Of a DNA stretch of 11,028 nucleotides, positions 1 through 6,676 are shown in pieces. The stretch is from Anaerolineae bacterium (GTDB taxonomy: Bacteria > Chloroflexota > Anaerolineae > CG2-30-64-16): contig JALOOE010000024.1 of assembly GCA_025454565.1 (NCBI GenBank), forward strand, positions 1 through 11,028, in the 5' to 3' direction. Both the position numbers and the translations under genes were made by a program. The notes beneath the pieces are model-generated. The model saw only the letters and a list, made by a program, of their open reading frames with translations. It had not been told where the DNA came from and did no database searches. Within the stretch, counting starts at the first letter, position 1. The number at the start of each line of letters is the position of its first letter.

Positions 1-3000
1 GTCTGCCTGCTTGTAGAGGCGGAGTCGCGCAGCATGATCCGTGAGATGCCTGGCCTCTTCGATGAATCTCTCGAAGTCGGCGTTTTGCCAGCCCGTATGG
101 CGTTGGATGCATGTGATATGGATCCAACGCAGCGAACTGTCGGGATCGGGATAGCCCGATCCCCACGGCAGCCATAGGCAGGGCAGATCGGCCGAGCGCT
201 GTCCGATGATGATGCGCCAGTAGTCGGGAAACGGCATGGTTCGGTAGGTGAGTGTTACCCCGAGCTGCTCTCGCAACTGATCGACGAACCACTGGGTGAT
301 GGACGTGGCGATCGGCGTATTGAAGGTCAGCACCTGAACTGCCGGGAAGCCTCGCCCATTCGGATATCCCGCTTCGGCCAGCAGTTGCCGCGCACGATCA
401 GGATCATGGGGGTGCCCCAGATCGGGCGAATGGCCGGGCATGCCCGGCGGAACCAGGCCGCCCTGTGGCCGCGGCCAGTGGCGGCCAAAAACCGAGCGCC
501 ACAGCAGATCCCGATCCAGCGCCATTGCAAAAGCCTGTCGCACTTTCACATCGGAAAACGGCGGCTGGCAGACGTTGAAGCCAAAGCCGCTCGTGCCGGG
601 CCGAGGAGCGGTGATGTAGTCGCCGGCAAGAGATGTGCTCACGGTCTCGATGAGCTCTTTCGGATGCCCCGAGATATCCAGGACATCGAGCAGGCCAGAA
701 CGGTACATCTCGATTCGGCTCTGCCAATCTGAGACGGGTTGCAGGCACACTTCCACCCGCTGCAGATTGCCGCTGAAGCTGCCGTGATAGGTGGGAGAGC
801 GCGCCAGGACGATCTGCTGGCCGGGCTGAAAGCTCTCCAGCACGAAGGCCCCGTTACTGACGATCTTGTCGGCAGCGATCCAGTCTCTACCGTATGCGGT
901 TACACAGTGTCTGGGCACGGGGAGCGCGATGGCCAACGCCAGGATATGAAGGAAGTAGCTGGCGGGCGCCTCCAGCCGAACGACCAGGGTGCGGTCGTCC
1001 AGGGCGCACACGCCGACTTGCTCCGGGTCGCTGAGGCGCCCCTCGTGATATGCCCGTGCGCCAAGCACATCGTACATCAGGCTCGGCTCGGCCCCGTCAG
1101 TCTCCGGAGCCAGCGCTCGTTTCCAGGCAAATTCGAAGTCGCCTGCCGTGACAGGGACACCGTCGCTCCACCGCGCATCCGCCCGCAACCGGAACACATA
1201 GGTCTGCCCGCCGTCGGTGATTTTCCAACTCTCGGCGACATCCGGGAGGATCACCAGCGCTGGGCTCTCTTCCACAAGTCCGCTGAAGAGTTGGGAGGTG
1301 AAACTCGCAAACATGCCCGTGTACGCAGGGTCCAAGCTAACCGCAGAACCGTAGGCCGTCCTCAGGGCGTGCGGCGCCGGCGGCTGGTTGTGCGCGTGCG
1401 GCGCAACCAGCGCGGTCTGCCAGGCAGCAAAACCAGCATCGTATGCTTGGCGCCCGCGCTCGTAGTCGAAAGTCGTCTGATAGGTGAGACCCAACCGCAT
1501 AAGCGTGCGCGCCGCGCCCCCATCATCACCGACGGCCTGCTGCAGCGCCAGCGCGCGCTGGTAGAAGCCGATCGCTTCCTGATGGGCATAGAGTAGGCGC
1601 GCCTGATCGCCGGCACGCAAGAGGTAGCCGATGGCCTTCTCCGCCTCCTCGGCGTGCTCCCAGTGGTAGGCCAGCAGGCCGAGCTGCTCCTCGATGCGCT
1701 GCGGAAAGAGCCGCTCCAGCGCCTCGGCGATCTGGCGATGGGCCTGACGGCGCTCCCGCTTGAGCAGTGTGTCATAAGCTGCCTCGCGCGTCAGTTCGTG
1801 TTTGAAGACGAAATCGCGCTCCGGTGAGGAGTCGCCTTCCCGGATCAAATCGTCGCGCTGCAAGCGGAGCAGATGCGCGTCGAGCGCAGTCGCAGCGTCG
1901 CAGACCTCGGCCAGTAGCCGATAGGAGAAAACCCGGCCGATCACTGCCGCAAGACGCAGCACGCGGCGCGGCGCTTCGGGCAGCGCGTCGATGCGGGCCG
2001 CGATCACGCCTTGCAGCGTGTCAGGCACAGCAACGTCGGCGGTGTCTACCAGTGCCTTCCAGGATGCAGTCGCCGCATCGCGGGTTAGTGCGCCTCTGCC
2101 GATCAGTGAACGCAGAATCTCCTCAACGAAGAAGGGGTTGCCCTCTGCCAGCTTCAACACATGCCAGAGGAAGCTCTCGGCCAGGGAGTCTGGCTCAGCA
2201 CGTCGCTGTGGTAGAATCGGCGGCCATGCACCCAACAGATTGAGGATCAACGCTTCCGTTTCGGTCGGCGAGAGGGGTTGGAGGGCTATTTCGTTGTGCC
2301 ACCGCTCGTAGCGTCGCGCCCACATCTCTCGCAGTCGCCAGGAGCCATGCTCCGGATCGAGGCGAAAGACGCAGACGAAGAGCACGGGGAGTTGTTCCAC
2401 CAGCGGTAGAAGGTGCTCAAGCAGCTCGAGCGAACTGGCGTCTGACCAATGCAGGTCCTCGCAGACAATCGGGAGCGGCGACCGTTTCGCGAGGCGGACG
2501 ACCACCGTCTCCACCGCTCGGAAGGTGTCGCGCTGGAGTTGTTGTGGGCCGAGGGTTTCCAGCCGTGCAGAAACCTCCGCAGGCAAAGGATAAGCGAGCA
2601 GACGCGCCAGATATGGGTAGACCTCGTGGCATTGATCGGGGCACAGTTGCTCGATCCACTGCTGTAAGGCCTGTGCTGCCGCTGCCGGCGGCGCATCCGC
2701 CGACACCCTCAGGGCGTTTCTCAGCATATCGATCCACAGGTGGTACGCGATGCCGCTGGCGTAGGATAGGCAGCGACCGTCAAGCCACGTCAGAGGCTGG
2801 AGGCTATGCGGGCCGGGGCCGTGTTTTTGGAGTGTGTTCCTGGCTTCGGCGACCAGGCGAGACTTGCCGAGGCCGGCCTCCCCGACGATGGGAACGATGC
2901 CGCCCTGACCCTGTGACAGCCGGCCCAGCGCGGCGAATAGTGTGTTGAGTTCTGCTTGCCGACCAACCAGCGGCGATCGTAGTCGAGCGCGCTCACTGCC

Positions 3001-3609
3001 GCAGGCAGCGTTTGGTCGTGCCGACAACACGCGCCAGGTAACAACGGGCTCAGCCCGACCGCGTATGCGCAGCGGCCCTAGCGGGCAGGTCTCGAAGGCA
3101 TCGGCGATCAGCGCTTGGGTTTCCGCACCCACCAGGACGGCGCCAGGTTCGGCAGCCTCCTGGAAGCGCTCGGCCAGGTTGACAGTATCGCCGGTGATGA
3201 CGAAATCACCGTTCGGCTCGACCGTCGCCACTACCAGCCCGGTATGGATGCCGATGCGCAGCGCCAGACGAAAGCCGCGCTCGCGACTCAGGCGCTCGTT
3301 GAGTGGCGTCAGTGCAGCATGCATCGCCAGGGCTGCGCGCGCCGCGCGTACAGCGTCATCCTCATGGGTCTGTGGCACGCCAAAGACGGCAAGCACGGCG
3401 TCGCCGATGTACTTCTCAACGACGCCACCGTGTGCGCGGATCGGTGCGCTGGCGCAGGCGAAAAAGGCGCTCTGCAACTCGCGCAGGTCTTCCGGATCGG
3501 TGTGCTCGGCGAGGGCCGTGAAGTCCGCTAGATCGGCGAACAGGACGGTGACTTGACGGCGATCCGTTGTGGCCCGGTCGGTGGAAGGTCGGATGGCAGC
3601 GTCTGACAT
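1..3609 (-). CDS. Class III cyclase / AAA ATPase / TPR / family 5 solute-binding fusion protein (3' end outside window)
   Basis: One frame stays open for 1203 codons from the ATG at 3609 to the window edge; I checked the reading segment by segment and found no stop. Residues ~15-190 are a class III nucleotide cyclase: metal-binding D26 and D70, purine-contacting K66, transition-state N144 and R148. Residues ~212-500 are a STAND/AAA-type ATPase: Walker A GEAGLGKS at 243-250, Walker B ending in ED at 384-385, and the family signature EGNPFFVEE near 489. Helical TPR-like repeats cover ~645-735. A Pro-rich linker (~740-750) leads into a family 5 solute-binding domain (OppA/DppA type), shown by LRADARWSDGVPVTAGDF near 808, IVSNGAFVL near 916 and FSDVKVRQAFAMALDR near 1018. 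The ATPase and TPR parts resemble the common cyclase-linked predicted-ATPase signalling family. No signal peptide or lipobox is seen, so the binding domain is presumably cytoplasmic and may sense a ligand controlling cyclase output; that role is inference. Perhaps 50-100 residues are missing at the C-terminus. Confidence 0.92.
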   Translation of the reverse strand, partial: MSDAAIRPSTDRATTDRRQVTVLFADLADFTALAEHTDPEDLRELQSAFFACASAPIRAHGGVVEKYIGDAVLAVFGVPQTHEDDAVRAARAALAMHAALTPLNERLSRERGFRLALRIGIHTGLVVATVEPNGDFVITGDTVNLAERFQEAAEPGAVLVGAETQALIADAFETCPLGPLRIRGRAEPVVTWRVLSARPNAACGSERARLRSPLVGRQAELNTLFAALGRLSQGQGGIVPIVGEAGLGKSRLVAEARNTLQKHGPGPHSLQPLTWLDGRCLSYASGIAYHLWIDMLRNALRVSADAPPAAAAQALQQWIEQLCPDQCHEVYPYLARLLAYPLPAEVSARLETLGPQQLQRDTFRAVETVVVRLAKRSPLPIVCEDLHWSDASSLELLEHLLPLVEQLPVLFVCVFRLDPEHGSWRLREMWARRYERWHNEIALQPLSPTETEALILNLLGAWPPILPQRRAEPDSLAESFLWHVLKLAEGNPFFVEEILRSLIGRGALTRDAATASWKALVDTADVAVPDTLQGVIAARIDALPEAPRRVLRLAAVIGRVFSYRLLAEVCDAATALDAHLLRLQRDDLIREGDSSPERDFVFKHELTREAAYDTLLKRERRQAHRQIAEALERLFPQRIEEQLGLLAYHWEHAEEAEKAIGYLLRAGDQARLLYAHQEAIGFYQRALALQQAVGDDGGAARTLMRLGLTYQTTFDYERGRQAYDAGFAAWQTALVAPHAHNQPPAPHALRTAYGSAVSLDPAYTGMFASFTSQLFSGLVEESPALVILPDVAESWKITDGGQTYVFRLRADARWSDGVPVTAGDFEFAWKRALAPETDGAEPSLMYDVLGARAYHEGRLSDPEQVGVCALDDRTLVVRLEAPASYFLHILALAIALPVPRHCVTAYGRDWIAADKIVSNGAFVLESFQPGQQIVLARSPTYHGSFSGNLQRVEVCLQPVSDWQSRIEMYRSGLLDVLDISGHPKELIETVSTSLAGDYITAPRPGTSGFGFNVCQPPFSDVKVRQAFAMALDRDLLWRSVFGRHWPRPQGGLVPPGMPGHSPDLGHPHDPDRARQLLAEAGYPNGRGFPAVQVLTFNTPIATSITQWFVDQLREQLGVTLTYRTMPFPDYWRIIIGQRSADLPCLWLPWGSGYPDPDSSLRWIHITCIQRHTGWQNADFERFIEEARHLTDHAARLRLYKQAD

Positions 3610-3661
3610 AACAACCCATCCAGACGTTGTGAAGGAGAAAGACGGTTGACTCCACACTGCT

Positions 3662-3690
3662 ACTATAGCAAAAAAACACGGCAGCGTCAA
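3662..3690 (-). promoter_or_regulatory. Sigma70-type promoter of the cyclase fusion gene
   Basis: On the minus strand, TTGACG (3690-3685) and TATAGT (3667-3662) are separated by exactly 17 bases. Transcription would begin near 3655 and give a leader of about 45 nt before the ATG at 3609. The Shine-Dalgarno signal there is weak (GGATGGG, about 5 bases before the ATG). The spacer is the 3' arm and T-tract of the terminator of the gene upstream, so the two elements share bases. The call rests on hexamer match and spacing. Confidence 0.6.
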
Positions 3691-3710
3691 TAGTGTTAAG
3701 CTGCCGTGTT
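3670..3710 (-). terminator. Intrinsic terminator of the URO-D-family gene
   Basis: An 11-bp perfect stem (arms 3675-3685 and 3700-3710, core AACACGGCAGC on the plus strand) encloses a 14-nt loop. On the minus strand it runs straight into a T run ending at 3670. It lies about 115 bases past the stop of the URO-D-family gene and in the right orientation for it. On the plus strand no T run follows, so it is one-directional. Confidence 0.82.
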
Positions 3711-3738
3711 CGCATTAGATTTCGACCGGAGGTCCCGA

Positions 3739-3819
3739 CTACGCCCTATGTCCTGCTTCTCTCTCCGAACCGGTGTCGCAGGCCAGCTCGTCGAAGATGA
3801 AGTCGATGTCGGGGTGCAT
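3739..3819 (-). CDS. Possible 26-residue ORF downstream of the URO-D-family gene
   Basis: An ATG at 3819 lies 4 bases past the stop of the URO-D-family gene and opens 26 codons ending in TAG at 3739. The peptide begins MHPDIDFIFDELACDTG and is acidic at its start. Codons prefer C or G in third position for the first 17 positions, as in the real genes here, and the ORF ends before the terminator. No strong ribosome binding site precedes it, although translational coupling would be possible. I recognise no family. It may be a small protein, the degraded front of a lost gene, or chance. Confidence 0.25.
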   Translation of the reverse strand: MHPDIDFIFDELACDTGSEREAGHRA

Positions 3820-3823
3820 CAAC

Positions 3824-4945
3824 TCACTTCAGCCCAAACATCTGCTCCTTGAGATCGAGATAGTAGAGGTAGTCGGCGGGGTCGACGTTTGGCGGACAGC
3901 GATGATCGCAAAACGGGATGTAGCCGCCGCGCTCGACCAATGGGACGAGCGTGTCCATGTAGGCTTTGATGGCGTGGCGGCCGGAGCCAAGCTGAATTTT
4001 GTCGACGCCGCCCATGATGCGCAACTCCTTGCCGTATTTGCTCAACAACTCACCCGGATGCGCGCAACTGTTGACCTCGTACGGGAACAGGCAGTTGATG
4101 CCACCTTCCATGAAGTAGGGCATGATCGGCCGCACATCGCCATCACAATCGGTGTACCACAGATCGATGCCGGCCGCAGCAATCTTTTGATGGATGCGTT
4201 TGTAACGGGGCATCACCACGTTCTTGAAGAATCTGACGGAGACGATAGGGCCGCTCTTGTAGCAGATATCCTCCCAGCCCGAGGCGTAGTCGAAATCGAT
4301 GTGGCCGAGCACCTGATCGAGGAAGTCTTCGACCATCACGCAGGCGGTTTCGACCATGTCTTCCACCATCTCCGGGTAGTCGTAGGTCGCGTAAGCCAGG
4401 CCCTCAAACGTCAGCATGTCGCGAATCTTGCCGATCATCGAGCCGCAATGCACGCCGAGCGGGTAGTTTCGGCTGGCGGGGTGCAACGCCTTGAGCAATT
4501 GGACATCCACTTTGCGTGCCGGATCGTCACGGCGGAAGCGTTCTTCTTTGACCTTCTGCCAGTCGGCGGGCGTGACAATGGTGGATTTGATGAAGTGGGG
4601 GATGGTGTCGTGGCCGTCTTTGGGCACCTCGGCCAGCAAGCCGTCGGCATTGATCATGATCTTCGTGGTCTCGGTTTCGTCCACGATGACATTCTCGAAC
4701 GCCGGGCTGAGCCAGATGCGGCCGCCGACCCCGTGGATGCGGTCGAAGTTGAAGAAGATGTCGGCCTCGGCGTTGTTGGTGATGCCGTTTTCGTAGAAGA
4801 GCGGCCATTCGGTGAAGTTCTCGTTCCAGTAACCGAATTCCATGTTGAAGCAGCGGTCGACCGGGGCGTAGTGCATCTGGCGCACGAAGCGTTCACGGTC
4901 GGTCATGGTTCCGGGCCATTTCGGTCGGATGGGGGTGATGGGCAT
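3824..4945 (-). CDS. URO-D superfamily protein (uroporphyrinogen decarboxylase-like, not HemE)
   Basis: This gene encodes a complete 373-residue protein of the URO-D TIM-barrel superfamily, which includes HemE and the MtaA/MtbA-type cobalamin:coenzyme M methyltransferases. Family-like blocks are MTDRERFVRQM at 14-24, GVHCGSMIGK at 164-173, GWEDICYKSGPIVS at 223-236, the WYTDCDGDVRPIMPYFMEGG stretch at 263-282, and the end block CDHRCPPNVDPADYLYYL at 346-363. The HemE N-terminal RQAGRYLPEY signature is absent, so haem synthesis is unlikely. H166/C168, C267 and H348/C350 are candidate metal ligands, but the exact MtaA zinc pattern is not evident. Such stand-alone URO-D-like proteins occur widely in Chloroflexota and Planctomycetota without a settled function; a methyl-transfer role is only a possibility. 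The start at 4945 is supported by AGGAG six bases upstream. It has its own promoter and terminator and no corrinoid protein beside it. Confidence 0.92.
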   Translation of the reverse strand: MPITPIRPKWPGTMTDRERFVRQMHYAPVDRCFNMEFGYWNENFTEWPLFYENGITNNAEADIFFNFDRIHGVGGRIWLSPAFENVIVDETETTKIMINADGLLAEVPKDGHDTIPHFIKSTIVTPADWQKVKEERFRRDDPARKVDVQLLKALHPASRNYPLGVHCGSMIGKIRDMLTFEGLAYATYDYPEMVEDMVETACVMVEDFLDQVLGHIDFDYASGWEDICYKSGPIVSVRFFKNVVMPRYKRIHQKIAAAGIDLWYTDCDGDVRPIMPYFMEGGINCLFPYEVNSCAHPGELLSKYGKELRIMGGVDKIQLGSGRHAIKAYMDTLVPLVERGGYIPFCDHRCPPNVDPADYLYYLDLKEQMFGLK

Positions 4946-4992
4946 CGTTGTCTCCTGAGGGCGGTTGAGTGCCGTAGTGGTGTCGAGTTGTC

Positions 4993-5021
4993 ATCTTAGC
5001 GCGGCCGGGCGAATCTGGCAA
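4993..5021 (-). promoter_or_regulatory. Sigma70-type promoter of the URO-D-family gene
   Basis: On the minus strand, TTGCCA (5021-5016) and TAAGAT (4998-4993) are 17 bases apart. The predicted start of transcription is near 4987, giving a leader of about 42 nt that contains the AGGAG ribosome binding site at 4952-4956. Confidence 0.5.
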
Positions 5022-5114
5022 AACGCGTGGGGTCTTTATAAGTCAGCGCGTCATGGCCTGCAACACCACCGGCCGCGAGTGCGCAGCGGACGTCGCGCAT
5101 CGGTAGTTGCCGAT

Positions 5115-5144
5115 TTGGCTGCTAATGCGCTATCGTGCTATTGT
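5115..5144 (+). promoter_or_regulatory. Tentative gdhA promoter
   Basis: TTGGCT (5115-5120) and TATTGT (5139-5144) are 18 bases apart, which would give a leader of about 95 nt. The match to consensus is modest. A second -10-like TATAAG at 5037-5042 lacks a good -35 at the right distance. Either could be used. Confidence 0.25.
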
Positions 5145-5233
5145 ATACAGACACCTCGATGGTAGCGCCCCCATTGGCACGGACTTGCAGAGTCGCGAGA
5201 CTTGGCCTCCGCAACCTCGAGCCACCCCAACCA

Positions 5234-5240
5234 AGGAAGG
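5234..5240 (+). promoter_or_regulatory. gdhA ribosome binding site
   Basis: The purine-rich AGGAAGG ends five bases before the ATG at 5246. It decides the start: the same frame is open back to a GTG at 5135, but that start has no ribosome binding site and the 37 extra residues do not look like a dehydrogenase N-terminus. Confidence 0.75.
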
Positions 5241-5245
5241 AAAGC

Positions 5246-6499
5246 ATGGATCCTCACCCCAATCCTTTTCAGATCGCCCAACGTCAGCTCGATGAGGCTG
5301 CCGGGCGGCTCGGCCTGTCTCCCGCAATGCATGCGCTACTGCGTGAGCCGATGCAGGAGCTCCACTTCACGATTCCGGTTCGCATGGACGACGGCAACGA
5401 GGAGGTGTTCAAGGGTTTCCGCATCCAATACAACACGGCGCGCGGCCCCGCGAAAGGCGGCATTCGCTTCCATTCCAATGAGACCGTCGACACGATCCGC
5501 GCGCTCTCTGCGTGGATGACCTGGAAGACGGCGTTGCTGGACCTCCCACTGGGCGGCGGCAAGGGTGGTGTGGTGTGCGACCCTCGCACGCTATCCCAGG
5601 GCGAACTTGAGCGCCTGAGCCGGGGCTATATGCGGAAGGCGGCTCAGGTCGTCGGGCCAGACCGCGACGTGCCTGCTCCCGATGTCTACACCAATCCGCA
5701 AATCATGGCCTGGATGATGGATGAATACGAGGTCATCACCGGGCGACATCTCCCAGGCGTCATCACCGGGAAGCCGGTGAATCTGTTCGGCTCCTTGGGG
5801 CGCGGTGATGCCACCGCGCGCGGCGGTCTGTATACGCTGCGGGAGACCGCCAAGGCGCAGGGCCTTGATCTGCGAGACGCACCGGTTGCAATCCAGGGGT
5901 ACGGCAACGCGGGTCAGTTTGCCCACCAGTTGGGCGGCGAACTGCTTGGGCTCAAGACGGTTGCCGTCAGTGATTCACGCGGCGGCATTTACGATCCCAA
6001 GGGTCTGGATTACCAGGCCGTCACCGCCTGGAAACGCAAAACTGGCAGTGTCGTCGGTTTCCAGGGAGCCGACAACGTCACGAATGCGGAATTGCTGGAG
6101 TTGCCCGTGGTCGTGCTCTTCCCTGCGGCGCTCGAAAGCGTGATCCGGGAAGACAATGCTCCACGCGTCAAGGCCAAGGTGGTGGGTGAATTGGCTAACG
6201 GTCCGACCACGCCCGAAGCCGATCTTATTCTCCACGAGAACGGCATATACGTTATCCCGGACTTCCTTTGTAACGCGGGCGGCGTAACCGTCAGCTACTT
6301 CGAACAGGTCCAGAACGCCTACAACTTCTACTGGACGCTCGAAGACGTCCAGAGTCGTCTGGATGCCAAGATGACCGAGGCGTTCCACTCTGTACATGCG
6401 ATGGCGCAATCGCAGCGTGTGCACAATCGTTTGGCCGCCTACATGGTCGCGGTCAGACGTGTTGCCGAGGCCGTCGCCCTGCGCGGTTGGGCGCACTGA
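5246..6499 (+). CDS. gdhA: Glutamate dehydrogenase, NAD(P)-dependent, hexameric type
   Basis: This 417-residue cytoplasmic enzyme interconverts glutamate with 2-oxoglutarate plus ammonium; the length is normal for the ~420-residue hexameric GDH class. The substrate domain shows GPAKGGIRF (K70), MTWKTAL (K94), LPLGGGKGG (catalytic K106) and VPAPDVYTN (catalytic D146). These match the three lysines and one aspartate of characterised GDHs. The Rossmann domain has GYGNAG at 218-223, followed by a strand ending VSDSRGGIYD. The late block DFLCNAGGVTVSYFEQVQN is also standard. Cofactor preference (NAD or NADP) cannot be settled from these motifs. The start at 5246 follows a good ribosome binding site. 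gltB lies 435 bases downstream on the same strand, so two routes to glutamate sit side by side. A leucine or phenylalanine dehydrogenase is excluded by the length and motif set. Confidence 0.96.
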   Translation: MDPHPNPFQIAQRQLDEAAGRLGLSPAMHALLREPMQELHFTIPVRMDDGNEEVFKGFRIQYNTARGPAKGGIRFHSNETVDTIRALSAWMTWKTALLDLPLGGGKGGVVCDPRTLSQGELERLSRGYMRKAAQVVGPDRDVPAPDVYTNPQIMAWMMDEYEVITGRHLPGVITGKPVNLFGSLGRGDATARGGLYTLRETAKAQGLDLRDAPVAIQGYGNAGQFAHQLGGELLGLKTVAVSDSRGGIYDPKGLDYQAVTAWKRKTGSVVGFQGADNVTNAELLELPVVVLFPAALESVIREDNAPRVKAKVVGELANGPTTPEADLILHENGIYVIPDFLCNAGGVTVSYFEQVQNAYNFYWTLEDVQSRLDAKMTEAFHSVHAMAQSQRVHNRLAAYMVAVRRVAEAVALRGWAH

Positions 6500-6537
6500 G
6501 GCAACGCGGGATACTGATCCCGCGCGGTTTGAGGCAA
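6481..6537 (+). repeat. Imperfect direct repeat at the gdhA 3' end
   Basis: GCGCGGTT followed by TGAGGCAA occurs twice: at 6481-6488 with 6497-6504, where the TGA is the gdhA stop codon, and at 6522-6529 with 6530-6537. The first copy has eight extra bases between the two parts. A hairpin lies between the copies. This looks like a small local duplication of the gene end, or chance in GC-rich sequence. Confidence 0.4.
6505..6530 (+). terminator. Probable intrinsic terminator of gdhA
   Basis: A perfect 8-bp stem, CGCGGGAT (6505-6512) with ATCCCGCG (6517-6524), closes an ACTG tetraloop five bases past the gdhA stop codon. Only a short TTT (6528-6530) follows, so termination may be partial or the hairpin may mainly protect the mRNA end. 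Confidence 0.55.
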
Positions 6538-6552
6538 GCGCAGCCATTTTCA

Positions 6553-6584
6553 GAGACCATCTTGCGACTCCGCAGGATGGTCTC
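6553..6584 (+). repeat. Long perfect hairpin between gdhA and gltB
   Basis: GAGACCATC (6553-6561) pairs with GATGGTCTC (6576-6584). Inside, T6562 and G6575 can form a wobble pair, and TGCG (6563-6566) pairs with CGCA (6571-6574) around an ACTC tetraloop, giving a nearly unbroken 14-bp stem. No T run follows on either strand, so this is not a standard intrinsic terminator. It may act as a 3'-end stabiliser, be part of a two-hairpin terminator with the element at 6505, or bind a protein as DNA. Confidence 0.6.
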
Positions 6585-6647
6585 CCTGTTCATGTTCCCA
6601 GCAATTCACGAGCGACCACTGCTTCGACCCTCTTCCGTTTGGGCGAT

Positions 6648-6676
6648 TTGACATCCCTCCCAACCTCTGCTATAAC
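6648..6676 (+). promoter_or_regulatory. Sigma70-type promoter of gltB
   Basis: A perfect TTGACA (6648-6653) and TATAAC (6671-6676) are 17 bases apart, the best promoter match in the window. Transcription would start near 6683, leaving a leader of about 250 nt before the gltB ATG at 6935. It lies after both hairpins behind gdhA, which argues for independent gltB transcription. Confidence 0.7.

Larger units (their letters stand above)
4946..5245. other. Divergent intergenic region between the URO-D-family gene and gdhA
   Basis: This 300-base stretch separates two genes transcribed away from each other. It holds the ribosome binding site (4952-4956) and promoter (4993-5021) of the URO-D-family gene on the minus strand and tentative gdhA promoter elements on the plus strand. 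A short inverted repeat AGTC-GCGA-GACT lies at 5191-5202 in the gdhA leader. I see no RNA gene and no convincing ORF. Confidence 0.6.

Noticed and set aside
739..1596. A 285-codon plus-strand open frame
   Set aside because: It is antisense to the TPR and solute-binding parts of the fusion protein, which match known families on the minus strand.
1..3609. The left-hand region as an ABC transporter operon
   Set aside because: The solute-binding domain is in frame with the cyclase and ATPase parts, has no signal peptide, and no permease or transporter ATPase gene is present; the Walker motifs belong to a STAND/AAA-type module and not an ABC ATPase.
3610..3823. Possible small RNA gene in the gap between the cyclase and URO-D-family genes
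   Set aside because: The only strong structure is explained as the terminator of the URO-D-family gene, and no separate promoter upstream of it is visible.
3773..4999. A 408-codon plus-strand open frame, longer than the gene opposite it
   Set aside because: It mirrors the URO-D-family gene, resembles no family, has no ribosome binding site, and runs through that gene's ribosome binding site and promoter.
5135..5245. A 37-residue N-terminal extension of glutamate dehydrogenase from a GTG codon
   Set aside because: There is no ribosome binding site, it overlaps the tentative promoter, and the residues do not resemble a GDH N-terminus; the ATG at 5246 has a strong site.
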